Shown one piece after another: positions 35,293 to 44,829 of a stretch of DNA of 47,792 nucleotides; position 1 is the stretch's first letter, and each line of letters begins with the position of its first letter. Source of the DNA: Bacteroidales bacterium (lineage in GTDB: Bacteria; Bacteroidota; Bacteroidia; Bacteroidales; JAADJA01); assembly GCA_016783885.1 (NCBI GenBank), contig JADHVR010000001.1, positions 118,284 to 166,075 on the forward strand, written 5' to 3'. A program made the position numbers and the translations under genes. The notes under the pieces were generated by a model. It was not told the origin of the DNA and searched no databases. It worked only from the letters and a program-made list of their open reading frames with translations.

Positions 35293-37617
35293 GTGAAGCT
35301 AAAAGTAAAACATATTGCTTTTGTGATAATTATTGCCTTATTGTCTTCACACTTATATGGGCAAAAAGTCGGTTTAGTCCTCAGCGGAGGCGGAGCCAGG
35401 GGAGTTGCGCATATTGGTGTTCTTAAAGCCCTTGAAGAAAATGATATTCCTGTTGATTATATTGCAGGGACTTCAATGGGAGCAATTGTCGGAGGTTTAT
35501 ATGCCTGCGGTTACACTCCTGATGAAATTGAACAATTATTTGTTTCCGATAAGATATTGTCCTGGCTTTCGGGCAGAATTGAAACAAAATATCAATATTA
35601 TTATAAGGAGTCCGAACCCAATGCGTCATGGCAAATCTTTAAAATGACTTACGACTCAGTTTTACGAACGAGAATACCAAGTAACATTATTACGCCTTAT
35701 AAGATGGATTTTGGATTTATGGAACTGTTTTACGGACCAAGCGCCGCCGCGGGTTACGATTTTGATAGTTTATTTATCCCGTTCAGATGTGTGGCTTCCG
35801 ATATTACTGATAACAAACCGGTTATTTTGAAAAACGGTCAGGTTGAAAATGCAGTAAGAGCCTCAATGACTTTTCCTTTTTATTTTAAACCTATTAAAAT
35901 TGATGATAAGTTAATGTTTGACGGGGGAATGTATAATAATTTTCCTATTGATATTTTAAATAGTGAGTTTTCACCAGATATTATCATAGGATGCAAAGCT
36001 GCTTCTAATTACGCGACACCAAAGGATGACGATATAATATCGCAGATTCAGTCAATGTTAATGGTAAATACTACGTATGCTGTTGACTCCGTGAAAGGCG
36101 TTCTGATAGAGCCATTATTAAAAAAAGTTAATATAATGGATTTTTCTTATACACAAGAATTTATTGACAGTGGATATACGGCTACAATAGAAAAAATGCC
36201 AAGAATAAAAGAGTTGGTCAAACGAAAAGAAACCCAAAAGCAAAGAATAGAAAGCAGAGAAGATTTCTTAGAAAAAATTCCTCCCTTAATAATTGGCGAT
36301 ATCAAAATCAGTGGCATTACAGCCGCACAGGAAGTTTATGTAAATCGTTTATTAGGGACAAAAAAATTTCTTAGTAAAATTAACACGGGTATTATATCGC
36401 CTGATAATACCTTTAGTAGATTAAAGGCTGAATACTTTAAACTTATTGCCGAAGAACAGGCTGAATATGTTTATCCTGAATTAATCTATAATACACAGTT
36501 TGGATATTACGACTTTTGTCTGGACATTAAAAGAGAAAACAAGTTAGTGGCGGAACTCGGAGGTTTGGTATCTTCAAAGGCTATTAACGAGATTTTTTTT
36601 CAGATGCAATATAAACTTTGGGGGAAAAATGCTTTTTGCTTTACCGGAAATACTTATCTCGGCAAATTTTTTAATTCGGGACATTTCAGGGTAAGGATGG
36701 ATATTCCCGGATATATCCCTTTGTTTTTGGAAACATCATATACAATGAATAACTGGAATTATTTTAATACCAGTACGTATTTTTTTGAGGATGAAAAACC
36801 AAGTTATCTTATGCAAAATGATAATTACTGGAAATTTGACCTTGGCATACCAATTACACGATTTGGAAAATTAGTGAGTGAATTTTCCACTGGAAGAGAA
36901 AAAGATGAATATTACCAAACCAATCAATTCAGCAGGTTAGATACAACCGATAAAACATACTTTGACTTTTACGGCACGGGGTTAATATTTGAATTGAACT
37001 CCCTTAACCGTAAGAAATACGCCTCCAAAGGGGTTTTGTTACGATTATGTGCACGTTATATCAGCGGATTAGAAAAAAATATTCCTGGTTCCACATCTGT
37101 CGATACGGTTGAATCATCCTATTATCATAATTGGATTCAGCTTAGATTTTTATATGATAATTACTTTGAGACTTTTGGTCCTTTAAAATTGGGATTCTAT
37201 GCAGAAGCCTCGATTAGCAACCAACCTTTTTTTAACAATTACACTGCAACTGTATTAGCAGCGCCTGCTTTTGAGCCAATCCCGGAGAGTCAGACAATTT
37301 TTCTCCCGGAATTCAGAGCATTTAATTATGCCGCTGTCGGATTTAAATTTATTTTCAGACTTTTTAAAAAACTGGATTTCCGGGCTGAAGGTTATGCATT
37401 TCAGCCATATAATGCAATCCTGAAAACAGAAGATAATAAACCTAAATACGGAGAAGAATTATCAAACAGGTATTATATAGCCTCGGGAAACCTGGTTTAC
37501 CATGCACCATTCGGTCCTGTGAGTATATGTTTAAATTATTATGACCAGGCTGATGAACCGTTTTCCTTTAATATCAATATCGGATATTTAATTTTTAATA
37601 AGAGACCCTTTGATTAA
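35293..37617 (+). CDS. Patatin-like phospholipase with C-terminal outer-membrane barrel (PlpD-like)
   Basis: A 774-aa exported protein. After a signal peptide (about residues 1-23, ending SHLYGQ) comes a patatin domain: oxyanion loop LSGGGARGVAHIGVL, nucleophile elbow GTSMGAIVGGL and catalytic Asp in FDGGMYNNFP. A POTRA-like segment (about 332-405, IIGDIKISGITAAQEVYVNR) and a ~330-residue BamA/FhaC-like beta-barrel follow, as in type Vd PlpD proteins. Likely a lipid hydrolase anchored at the outer membrane; the substrate is unknown. The start is GTG at 35293. No -7 box was recognised upstream. Confidence 0.88.
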   Translation: MKLKVKHIAFVIIIALLSSHLYGQKVGLVLSGGGARGVAHIGVLKALEENDIPVDYIAGTSMGAIVGGLYACGYTPDEIEQLFVSDKILSWLSGRIETKYQYYYKESEPNASWQIFKMTYDSVLRTRIPSNIITPYKMDFGFMELFYGPSAAAGYDFDSLFIPFRCVASDITDNKPVILKNGQVENAVRASMTFPFYFKPIKIDDKLMFDGGMYNNFPIDILNSEFSPDIIIGCKAASNYATPKDDDIISQIQSMLMVNTTYAVDSVKGVLIEPLLKKVNIMDFSYTQEFIDSGYTATIEKMPRIKELVKRKETQKQRIESREDFLEKIPPLIIGDIKISGITAAQEVYVNRLLGTKKFLSKINTGIISPDNTFSRLKAEYFKLIAEEQAEYVYPELIYNTQFGYYDFCLDIKRENKLVAELGGLVSSKAINEIFFQMQYKLWGKNAFCFTGNTYLGKFFNSGHFRVRMDIPGYIPLFLETSYTMNNWNYFNTSTYFFEDEKPSYLMQNDNYWKFDLGIPITRFGKLVSEFSTGREKDEYYQTNQFSRLDTTDKTYFDFYGTGLIFELNSLNRKKYASKGVLLRLCARYISGLEKNIPGSTSVDTVESSYYHNWIQLRFLYDNYFETFGPLKLGFYAEASISNQPFFNNYTATVLAAPAFEPIPESQTIFLPEFRAFNYAAVGFKFIFRLFKKLDFRAEGYAFQPYNAILKTEDNKPKYGEELSNRYYIASGNLVYHAPFGPVSICLNYYDQADEPFSFNINIGYLIFNKRPFD

Positions 37618-37740
37618 AGTGCCTAAAATGCAAAATAAAAAATAGAAAATAGAAAATAGTCAATAAAAAATAATCAATAATCGATAGTCCCCGTCCTTAA
37701 GTTCAATTTGCAAATTATAAATTTTCTTCATTGGAATTAA
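37618..37740. other. Low-complexity AT-rich spacer
   Basis: Between the patatin and DUF349 genes there are degenerate 'aaaatag' and 'aataatcaataatc' runs. No ORF or RNA structure was seen. The same style of spacer recurs inside the division cluster. Confidence 0.5.
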
Positions 37741-37748
37741 ATTATTGT

Positions 37749-37756
37749 TATTTTTG
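37749..37756 (+). promoter_or_regulatory. -7 box TATTTTTG for the DUF349 gene
   Basis: Exact TAnnTTTG about 75 nt upstream of the ATG at 37832. The -33 element is not clear. Confidence 0.4.
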
Positions 37757-37831
37757 CTGTCTTTTTAAAAAGCTAATGTATTTACAGTCAAACGACTGAT
37801 GTCTTTAACAATAAAGTGAATTTCATGTTTT

Positions 37832-39937
37832 ATGAAAAAAACAGAGCAGCCTAATCAAAATCCTGAAGAAGTTGTTAAGCAAATTCAGGACGAGAATTCC
37901 GAATCTGTGGAAATAGCAGATGAAAATTTAGAGCAAAAGAAAAAAACAACGGTTCGTGGCAGGAAGAAAAAGTCAACAACCGAATCAAAGAAACCTTCTA
38001 AGCAGGAAAAGGAACCGGGAAGTAAAACCGGAGAAGAAAAAAAGAAAAAGAAGAAAGATAAAAAAGACGTTGTTATTCAGGCTATTGATAAAAATGCTGA
38101 ATCACCTGAAGAAAAGGAAAAGGAAATAGCAACAGATGATGCTTCTAATGAATTGACCGAAATTAATAATGGTGATAATGAACATGAAGAACCTGAGGCA
38201 GAACAAGTAGAAACGGTTGAAGATTACAAAACATTCAGCAGGGAAGAGCTGGTAAATGTACTGGAAGAGATTGTTAAGGAGGGCGAAATAAATGCCATTA
38301 AGAAAAAAGTGGCACTGATTAAAGTTGCCTTTCTGAATATAAACAAAGAAGAACAACAGAAAAAATACGATGAGTTTGTTGCAGGCGGAGGCGATAAAAA
38401 CAAATTTGATACCGCAGAGGATAATATTGAAAAGAAATTTAACGAGGCTTTTGCAATATACAAGGCAAAAAGACAAAGATTCCTTGAAGAACAGGACAAA
38501 ATCAAATTGCAAAACCTTGAAACAAAAAAAATAATTCTCGAAGAATTAAAAGCTCTCATCGATTCGGAAGAATCCCTTAAAAATACTTATGACCAATTCA
38601 AATCTCTGCAGGAAAGATGGAAAGAGATAGGAATGGTACCTAAAAACGAATTAAACAATCTATGGCAGAGCTATCATTTTTATGTTGAAAAATTCTTTGA
38701 CAAGGTTAAAATAAATAAAGAATTACGCGACCTTGACCTGAAGAAGAATTTAGAAGCAAAGATCGAGCTTTGTGAAAAAGTTGAAGAACTTTTATTAGAA
38801 ACCTCTATATTAAAATCATTCAAGCAATTACAACAATACCATCAGCAGTGGAAAGAAATAGGCCCTATTCCGCAGGATAAGAAAGACGAGATATGGGAGA
38901 GATTTAAGAGCGCTACTGATAAAATTAACCAACGAAGGCGGGAACATTACGCTAAATTCCAGGAAGAGCAAAATAATAATCTATTAGCCAAAACAGCCCT
39001 TTGCGAAAGGGCAGAGGAAATCCTTCAAAAAGAGTTTACAACAATAAATGAATGGCAAGACAATACTAACAAGATAACCGAATTACTTAAAGTTTGGAAA
39101 ACCATTGGTTCTGCTCCACGCAAACACAACGATGAGATTTGGGAAAGATTTAAAACCTCGCTCGATACTTTTTTCTCTGGTAAAAAGGAATATTTCCAAA
39201 AGATAAAAGAAGAACAATTAAACAATTATAATCTTAAACTCGACCTGTGTGTGCAGGCTGAAGCACTTAAAACCAATACAGATTGGAAAAAAACCACTCA
39301 AGACTTGATAAATTTTCAGAAGGAATGGAAGAGCATTGGTCCGGTACCAAGGAAACATTCTGATAAGATATGGAAAAGATTCAGAGCTGCCTGTGACGAA
39401 TTCTTCAACAATAAATCAGACTATTTTGCAAATATCGAAAAACACGAGGCTGATAACCTTAAGTTAAAAGAGGAACTGATTAAAAAGGTGGAAGAATATG
39501 AATTTGGAGAGGATAAGAACGTAAATCTTGATGTTCTTAAAGGATTCCAACGCGAATGGACTGACATCGGGCATGTTCCGATCAGGGATAAGGAAAAAGT
39601 ACAGAATGAATTCAGGAATGTCGTCAATAAGCAGCTTGACAAACTTAAGATAAGTAAAACAGAAATACAGACTCTAAATTACAAACAGCGAATAGAAGGC
39701 ATGAAAGATAATCCGGATACAATAAGGGTAATGAATAATGAAAAATTTTTTCTGTCAGGTAAACGAAAGAAACTTGAAGAGGAAATTAAGCTATGGGAAA
39801 ATAATATCGGATTTCTTGCCAAATCGAAAAAGGCTTCATTGCTGAAAGAAGAATTTGAGAAGAAAATTAACAAAGCTAAAGGAGATTTGGAGATATTAAC
39901 TGCAAAACTGAAATTACTGGATAATGAAATAAATTAA
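37832..39937 (+). CDS. DUF349 repeat protein
   Basis: A 701-aa cytoplasmic, highly charged protein. The first ~130 residues are a Lys/Glu-rich low-complexity region. At least five tandem DUF349 modules (~70 aa each) follow, recognisable by repeated 'W-K-x-I-G-x-x-P-[RK]' cores: RWKEIGMVPKNE, QWKEIGPIPQDK, VWKTIGSAPRKH, EWKSIGPVPRKH and EWTDIGHVPIRD. Each core is followed by W/F-rich helices (IWERFK). The C-terminus is a coiled coil (SGKRKKLEEEIKLWENNIGF). Function is unknown to me. It ends 20 nt before a relic of the pyrI 3' end. Confidence 0.9.
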   Translation: MKKTEQPNQNPEEVVKQIQDENSESVEIADENLEQKKKTTVRGRKKKSTTESKKPSKQEKEPGSKTGEEKKKKKKDKKDVVIQAIDKNAESPEEKEKEIATDDASNELTEINNGDNEHEEPEAEQVETVEDYKTFSREELVNVLEEIVKEGEINAIKKKVALIKVAFLNINKEEQQKKYDEFVAGGGDKNKFDTAEDNIEKKFNEAFAIYKAKRQRFLEEQDKIKLQNLETKKIILEELKALIDSEESLKNTYDQFKSLQERWKEIGMVPKNELNNLWQSYHFYVEKFFDKVKINKELRDLDLKKNLEAKIELCEKVEELLLETSILKSFKQLQQYHQQWKEIGPIPQDKKDEIWERFKSATDKINQRRREHYAKFQEEQNNNLLAKTALCERAEEILQKEFTTINEWQDNTNKITELLKVWKTIGSAPRKHNDEIWERFKTSLDTFFSGKKEYFQKIKEEQLNNYNLKLDLCVQAEALKTNTDWKKTTQDLINFQKEWKSIGPVPRKHSDKIWKRFRAACDEFFNNKSDYFANIEKHEADNLKLKEELIKKVEEYEFGEDKNVNLDVLKGFQREWTDIGHVPIRDKEKVQNEFRNVVNKQLDKLKISKTEIQTLNYKQRIEGMKDNPDTIRVMNNEKFFLSGKRKKLEEEIKLWENNIGFLAKSKKASLLKEEFEKKINKAKGDLEILTAKLKLLDNEIN

Positions 39938-39956
39938 TATAAAAATCATCCGGTAT

Positions 39957-39985
39957 TTATACAAAGCTGATATCCTCCTTTTTTA
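39957..39985 (-). pseudogene. Relic of a pyrI 3' end, left border of the Gld-like operon
   Basis: On the - strand this reads KKEDISFV followed by TAA (39957-39959), against KKENISFI plus stop at the end of intact pyrI (47162 onward). At DNA level 39963-39980 matches 47168-47185 in 17 of 18 positions, and the neighbouring differences are all C/T transitions. The two copies lie just outside the two ends of the five-gene operon, in the same orientation. It is an insertion or replacement scar, or an attachment-like direct repeat. Confidence 0.65.
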
Positions 39986-40067
39986 TATACCTTTACGTGC
40001 TTTTATAATTGTAGTTTTCAGAGTTCGAGTTTTTGTATTTATTGTTAAGTCTTTCCCATTGTTGAAA

Positions 40068-40075
40068 TAAATTTG
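40068..40075 (+). promoter_or_regulatory. -7 box TAAATTTG for the Gld-like operon
   Basis: Exact TAnnTTTG; a TTG lies 23 nt upstream (40042-40044), slightly longer than usual. Transcription would begin about 12 nt before the first ATG of the operon. Confidence 0.45.
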
Positions 40076-40093
40076 CAGCAGTAAATAATTATT

Positions 40094-41155
40094 ATGAAAA
40101 AGAAGTTATTATTTTTAATTATCTGTTCAATCCAATTATTTATTGGAAATGCACAGGAGGAAGAAGATAAATATATTTCCAGGTCTGAATTCCAAAATGG
40201 AATATCTGAGATTAATAGACAAAACTATTTATTAAAGATAAGATTAAATGATGAAGCTAATAAAATAACCGAATTAGAGGCTTCTTTTGGAAATTTGCAG
40301 GAAAAAATTGACAGTTTAAATTATTTTTTAATTGTAACAAATGAAACAAACAAAAGATTAGCAGATTCCTTATCTTTAGTCCTAAGTTCCTTCAACATAT
40401 TAAAAGAAAACACGAAAAGCAGTGTCGATGAAATTGATCAGGCTGTTACCCGCAGAACACTTTACTGGATAATTGCACTTATAGTATTAATAACACTTGC
40501 CATAGTATTTATATTTTATATACAGGGTAGATTAAGAACAACTTCAAAAAAATTATTTTCGGAGATTAACCGGTCCAAAGATATTCTGAATTCTACTATT
40601 GAACAGACAAATAAAAGCCTGTCAGACAAACTTGATCAAACAAGAAACACACTTACCGAGCAAAACAATCAAACAAAAAAAATTGTTATGCTTAATGAAT
40701 TTATGCACACTTTGCCATTAAGCTATTATAAAGGAAAGAATGAAAATCAATTCAATAAAAATCTTAAAAAAAGTTTAGATATAAAAAAGAGAGCAGCAAC
40801 TTCAGACACCCCCCGTGATATAGATCATTTTTTATCTATTAAAATGGCTAATGAGATACATGATATAAAAAATAAAATCAATAGTATTCCTGGTAATACA
40901 AAAAGTTTTGACAAGTTAAAAGAGATATACCAAAAAATAGAGAGGATATTCAATGAATCAGGATATGAATTAATTGAATTAGAAGGGAAACCATTTACAG
41001 AAGATATGCAATTAAGTTCTGGTTCCGATAAAGCTGATGTGTTGGAGAACGGCGAACAAATTATTTCCAGGGTTATTAAACCGCAGGTAAATTATAAGGG
41101 AAAGAAGATACAATCAGCTACAGTTGAAGTTAGCGCTGCTAAAGAAAAAGCCTAA
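40094..41155 (+). CDS. Membrane-anchored coiled-coil protein with GrpE-like C-terminal domain
   Basis: A 353-aa protein and first gene of the operon. It has a signal peptide or N-terminal anchor (residues 1-21, ending GNAQ), a periplasmic coiled coil (about 25-118), one membrane helix (about 124-143), then a basic stop-transfer (GRLRTTSKK) placing the rest in the cytoplasm. The cytoplasmic part is a second coiled coil (about 150-200) and a C-terminal region (about 275-350) resembling GrpE. There, a helix ending in GYELIELEGKPFTEDMQL is followed by VIKPQVNYKGKKIQSATVEV, like the GrpE beta-wing. The GrpE resemblance is my reading by eye. It could couple cytoplasmic chaperone or nucleotide signals to the motor encoded downstream. 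Confidence 0.65.
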   Translation: MKKKLLFLIICSIQLFIGNAQEEEDKYISRSEFQNGISEINRQNYLLKIRLNDEANKITELEASFGNLQEKIDSLNYFLIVTNETNKRLADSLSLVLSSFNILKENTKSSVDEIDQAVTRRTLYWIIALIVLITLAIVFIFYIQGRLRTTSKKLFSEINRSKDILNSTIEQTNKSLSDKLDQTRNTLTEQNNQTKKIVMLNEFMHTLPLSYYKGKNENQFNKNLKKSLDIKKRAATSDTPRDIDHFLSIKMANEIHDIKNKINSIPGNTKSFDKLKEIYQKIERIFNESGYELIELEGKPFTEDMQLSSGSDKADVLENGEQIISRVIKPQVNYKGKKIQSATVEVSAAKEKA

Positions 41156-41220
41156 ACAAAGTTTTTATCTATCAATACAAACTGCTTAATTTATCTAAAA
41201 ACATTAAAAAATAATTATCA

Positions 41221-41739
41221 ATGGAACAGGCAAAATCGAAATTCGACTTTATAAACTTTGCGTATGGTGTTGGTGCAGCTGTAATATTAATTGCTGCTAT
41301 GTTTAAATTTCTTGGTTGGGATTACGCAAATGAGATTTTTATTGTTGGACTAACAACAGAAGCTATTGTGTTTCTTATTTCAGCTTTTCAATGGAAAGTT
41401 ATTTCCAGCGGATATAGATGGGAAAATATTTTTCCTCAACTTACCAAAGATTCAGCAGGAGATAATGAAAAAATCGATCTGTCGAATAGTATTCAGCAGT
41501 ATTATAAAAACACGGAATCGGTAACACGATCAGTTGAAGAGCTTGAAAAAACCATAAAGAACTTAACAGAGGTTTCGGAAGGACTTACCACATCGGTTCA
41601 GCGGATATCAAATCAGATGGTGAAACTTGAAGACTCGTCACAGAATTATGAAGAGGGATTGGACAATCTGAAAGAACGGCTCGCCAAAGTGAATACATTT
41701 TATTCAGAGATGATTGATTTGGTAGAAGAAGAGAAATAA
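41221..41739 (+). CDS. GldL-like motor stator protein
   Basis: A 172-aa inner-membrane protein. Two N-terminal helices (about residues 11-30 and 38-56) carry the GldL signature: INFAYGVGAAVILIAAMFKF, then GLTTEAIVFLISAF. Glu47 in the second helix aligns with the essential intramembrane glutamate of GldL, the proposed proton-coupling residue. A cytoplasmic coiled coil (about 90-165) follows. GldL forms the pentameric stator around a GldM dimer in the proton-driven type IX secretion/gliding motor. This copy is short and lacks gldK and gldN neighbours, so it belongs to a different machine. Two GldM-like genes follow within 30 nt. Confidence 0.85.
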   Translation: MEQAKSKFDFINFAYGVGAAVILIAAMFKFLGWDYANEIFIVGLTTEAIVFLISAFQWKVISSGYRWENIFPQLTKDSAGDNEKIDLSNSIQQYYKNTESVTRSVEELEKTIKNLTEVSEGLTTSVQRISNQMVKLEDSSQNYEEGLDNLKERLAKVNTFYSEMIDLVEEEK

Positions 41740-41765
41740 TAATCAAAAGTTAGTTTTCGAATAGT

Positions 41766-43286
41766 ATGCCCCAAAATTCAGAGTCTAAAGGATTAATTCT
41801 ACAGCAGAAGAAAATTGGCCTTTTGTACATAATTTTTATTGTATTAGCTTTCCTATATATTCCGGCTGATTTTGTTGATATATTTAAAGGGACAAATGAT
41901 TATTTTGAGGGAACAACTGATGAAAACGAAAAACTTTTTAAATATAACATGAGAATTATCGATTATTTTACAAAAAATGATCAAGACTCGGTTCATTCGA
42001 TAAAACGATTTTATTTATTAGTAAATCAGTCATCCTCAGATATTATCCGGCAAATTGAAATTTATAAGCAAAGTTTGATACAATTAAGTGGGGGTTTAAA
42101 TGAATCAGGGTATATAAGGAGAGGGAAAAACTATGAGATTGCAAAGAAAATATTAATAAGAAGTAATGTTGTAGATACATTAAAGCAATTGTTAAGCAAT
42201 CATAAGGATTTATTAAAAACTATAGCCCACAAGGAGATGTATCCGATTATGGATTCCATTCTTTATTTAGATAAATTCATTTCATCTTCAGGTGAATTAA
42301 AAGAATTCTCTGAATATTATTTTGATCTGGTTCCGGTATCTGCATCTGTTGCATTTCTTTCAAAATTTCAAAATGATATCAGAAGAATCGATAATTATGT
42401 TATAGAATCTCATTTTAAATCCCTTATAAGTTTAAATAAAAAACTTGGACTTGGGGTAGTATTAAAAGAGCCAAAACAAGAATTGATCATATCAAAATCT
42501 GTTATTTCAAAATTAGGCAAAGAAATTATAATAGCAATGGAATTTACAGATGATACATCAGCTTATGAATATGAAGAACATGATGAATCTACAGATGATA
42601 ATATACTTAATATTTCTCTCACATCTCAAAATTATTCTTCTCTTGGTTTAAGCGATAATAAGTTTACAGTTCAGGATTATTATGAAGAATCAATAGACGG
42701 ACAAAAGAATAAAGATATTAAACCTATATTGGAAATGGGTCAGTTGCCTGTCTTGTATATCGGAATTAATAATTTAATCAAAATATCAGATATTAAATTC
42801 AAAGGAGAAAAAATACGGGCGGAAATTAGTTCGGGAACAATAATCAGAAAAGATTCAAATTTTTATATCAGGGTAAGTAAACCGGGTTTTTCTCAAATCA
42901 ATGTTTATGGAATCGAAGGTAACCGGAAAATGTTAATATCTAACCAGAAATTTATTGTAAAAGAGCTTCCTGAACCTAAAGCATTTATATATAACAGACA
43001 TAGTGGCGATATATCTTCCAAAATGTTTAAACTTCAAAAGAAGATCAATATCAGAAATGATATATTAAAGAATATTAACTATAGATTAATTGGATATAAT
43101 ATTAAAAGGATCAATAACTTTATTACGGAAACAAGTTATAACAACGGTTCATATTTTAATGCTTCATCCCGACAACTGATCGATAAAGCTTCAAATAGTG
43201 ATGTTTATATATTTGAGAATATTAAGGTGGAATCTATTGATGGGAAAGAAATGATTCTGTCACCTGTTACAGTGACTATTTTATAA
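41766..43286 (+). CDS. GldM-like periplasmic shaft protein, paralogue A (Arg replaced by Gln)
   Basis: A 506-aa bitopic protein. The cytoplasmic tail and single helix (QQKKIGLLYIIFIVLAFLYI) correspond to the GldM N-terminus RQKxINLMYLxFIxxLA. The periplasmic part keeps GldM domain signatures: AFLSKFQNDIRRIDNYVIES (helical D1), LPVLYIGINNLIKI, SKPGFSQINVYGI, then FIVKELPEPKAFIYN at the last domain. Length matches GldM (~510 aa). At the position of the conserved Arg next to the helix this copy has Gln13 while its partner keeps Arg15. It probably pairs with the next gene product to form the rotor/shaft driven by the GldL-like stator. Confidence 0.83.
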   Translation: MPQNSESKGLILQQKKIGLLYIIFIVLAFLYIPADFVDIFKGTNDYFEGTTDENEKLFKYNMRIIDYFTKNDQDSVHSIKRFYLLVNQSSSDIIRQIEIYKQSLIQLSGGLNESGYIRRGKNYEIAKKILIRSNVVDTLKQLLSNHKDLLKTIAHKEMYPIMDSILYLDKFISSSGELKEFSEYYFDLVPVSASVAFLSKFQNDIRRIDNYVIESHFKSLISLNKKLGLGVVLKEPKQELIISKSVISKLGKEIIIAMEFTDDTSAYEYEEHDESTDDNILNISLTSQNYSSLGLSDNKFTVQDYYEESIDGQKNKDIKPILEMGQLPVLYIGINNLIKISDIKFKGEKIRAEISSGTIIRKDSNFYIRVSKPGFSQINVYGIEGNRKMLISNQKFIVKELPEPKAFIYNRHSGDISSKMFKLQKKINIRNDILKNINYRLIGYNIKRINNFITETSYNNGSYFNASSRQLIDKASNSDVYIFENIKVESIDGKEMILSPVTVTIL

Positions 43287-43338
43287 AAATAGCTAAGGTA
43301 TAAATTTAAAATTATTATTTTTATTTAACAGCTTAACT

Positions 43339-44823
43339 ATGGATGATAATATACAGCAAAAAGGGACCGGAAGATTATTAAGACAAAAAATTATAAATCT
43401 TATGTATTTAATATTTATTGTACTTGCCTTTTTGTATATTCCTTCTAATTTTATCGACGTTTTTAAAGATATTAATTATAATTATGAAAAATCGACTCAG
43501 GAATTTAATAATGAATTCACAAGTAACCAATTAAACAACCTTTATAATTTTAATTCTTTGTTGTTTAACTATTTAACAGAAAATCCCGTTGATTCTGTTC
43601 AGATAATAAAGCAGGATTTCAATACAATAAACCAATCCTCGACAATTTTAATTCAAAAGATAGAAGATATAAAGCATAAACTGGCTAAAAACTGTGGAGG
43701 ATATAATGAATATGGATACCTGCTAAATTCTCAAAATTACAGCGGCACAGAAAAATACTTATTAGAAAACAATTTGGCTGATTCCATCCATTATCTGTTG
43801 AAAAATCATAAAAATATGATAAAGCCACTGGTGGGTAAAAAGTGTTTTGCAATTATCGATTCAGTATTACCTGTTAAAGAAACAATAATTAATTCATCGG
43901 GTGAACCTAAAAAATGGGCTTTGTATTACTTTAATAAGATGCCGGTTTCCGGTGCAATTTCAGTCTTATCAAAGTTTCAGAACGATGTTAGAAGAGTCGA
44001 TAATATAGTAATTGAATCATATATAAACGATTTTATTATTAAAAATGACTCGTTAAGTGTTGAAGTTTATAATAAAGATTTTTCTGCTATCAGGGCTTAT
44101 GTTGAAAAGGATAATAGAATAGATTCATTAACAATCGACTTTACCGGTAAAATCAAATTCTTCCCTTATGAGGAAGGCAAATACGAATTTACTATTTATG
44201 ACAGTAAGCGAAAATATCTGAAAACATATTTTGTCAAAGATATTGGTCCGATATTGCAAAGATTGCAATTTCCGGTGGTTTTTACCGGTATTGACAACAT
44301 TTTAAAAATACATCACAGCAAGTTCTGTTCAGATAATATTAAAATAACAACCACTGAGGGTACTATCACTCGTGAAGGTTCTAAATTTCTTCTGAGGGCT
44401 AAATCGCCCGGACTAACCACCATTAAAGTATTTGGTATTGACAATAATGAAGAAAAGCTATTAACTACAGAAAGATACCTTATTGAAGATTTGCCTGACC
44501 TTAAAGCTTATATTGATAATAAAAATAATGGATATATTAAGGCAAGCGTATTAAGAAATCAAAAAGAAATAAAAGTCAAGAGCAATATCATTAGAGATAT
44601 CAGCTTTAAGTTAAAAGGTTTTAATATTAAAAGAATTCATAACCATAATTATAAAAACTCCATTGAATTTGAAACTAATGTTGGTTCAAAATTTAATTCC
44701 ACTACTCAAGAGATATTAAATAAGGCCATAGAAGGTGATATTTATATCTTTGATAATATTGTTGTTAAAAATTTTGACGAAAAGGAAATGGATGTACCAC
44801 CAATAGTATTAACAGTTAAATAA
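43339..44823 (+). CDS. GldM-like periplasmic shaft protein, paralogue B (Arg retained)
   Basis: A 494-aa bitopic protein, paralogous to the preceding gene (SKFQNDVRRVDNIVIES, LQFPVVFTGIDNILKIH, KSPGLTTIKVFGIDN, YLIEDLPDLKAYIDN). Its N-terminus, RLLRQKIINLMYLIFIVLAF, is closer to canonical GldM and keeps Arg15, which in GldM faces the GldL glutamate. Four GldM-type periplasmic domains are expected. Tandem retention of two diverged copies suggests a heterodimeric shaft instead of the GldM homodimer; this is inference. It is separated by 52 nt from copy A and 6 nt from the outer-membrane gene. Confidence 0.84.
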   Translation: MDDNIQQKGTGRLLRQKIINLMYLIFIVLAFLYIPSNFIDVFKDINYNYEKSTQEFNNEFTSNQLNNLYNFNSLLFNYLTENPVDSVQIIKQDFNTINQSSTILIQKIEDIKHKLAKNCGGYNEYGYLLNSQNYSGTEKYLLENNLADSIHYLLKNHKNMIKPLVGKKCFAIIDSVLPVKETIINSSGEPKKWALYYFNKMPVSGAISVLSKFQNDVRRVDNIVIESYINDFIIKNDSLSVEVYNKDFSAIRAYVEKDNRIDSLTIDFTGKIKFFPYEEGKYEFTIYDSKRKYLKTYFVKDIGPILQRLQFPVVFTGIDNILKIHHSKFCSDNIKITTTEGTITREGSKFLLRAKSPGLTTIKVFGIDNNEEKLLTTERYLIEDLPDLKAYIDNKNNGYIKASVLRNQKEIKVKSNIIRDISFKLKGFNIKRIHNHNYKNSIEFETNVGSKFNSTTQEILNKAIEGDIYIFDNIVVKNFDEKEMDVPPIVLTVK

Positions 44824-44829
44824 ATTATT

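Noticed and set aside
37832..39937. Long antisense ORFs opposite the DUF349, FtsZ and Mur genes
   Set aside because: They are shadows caused by biased codon use in the real genes; their translations are low-complexity or lack any family motif.
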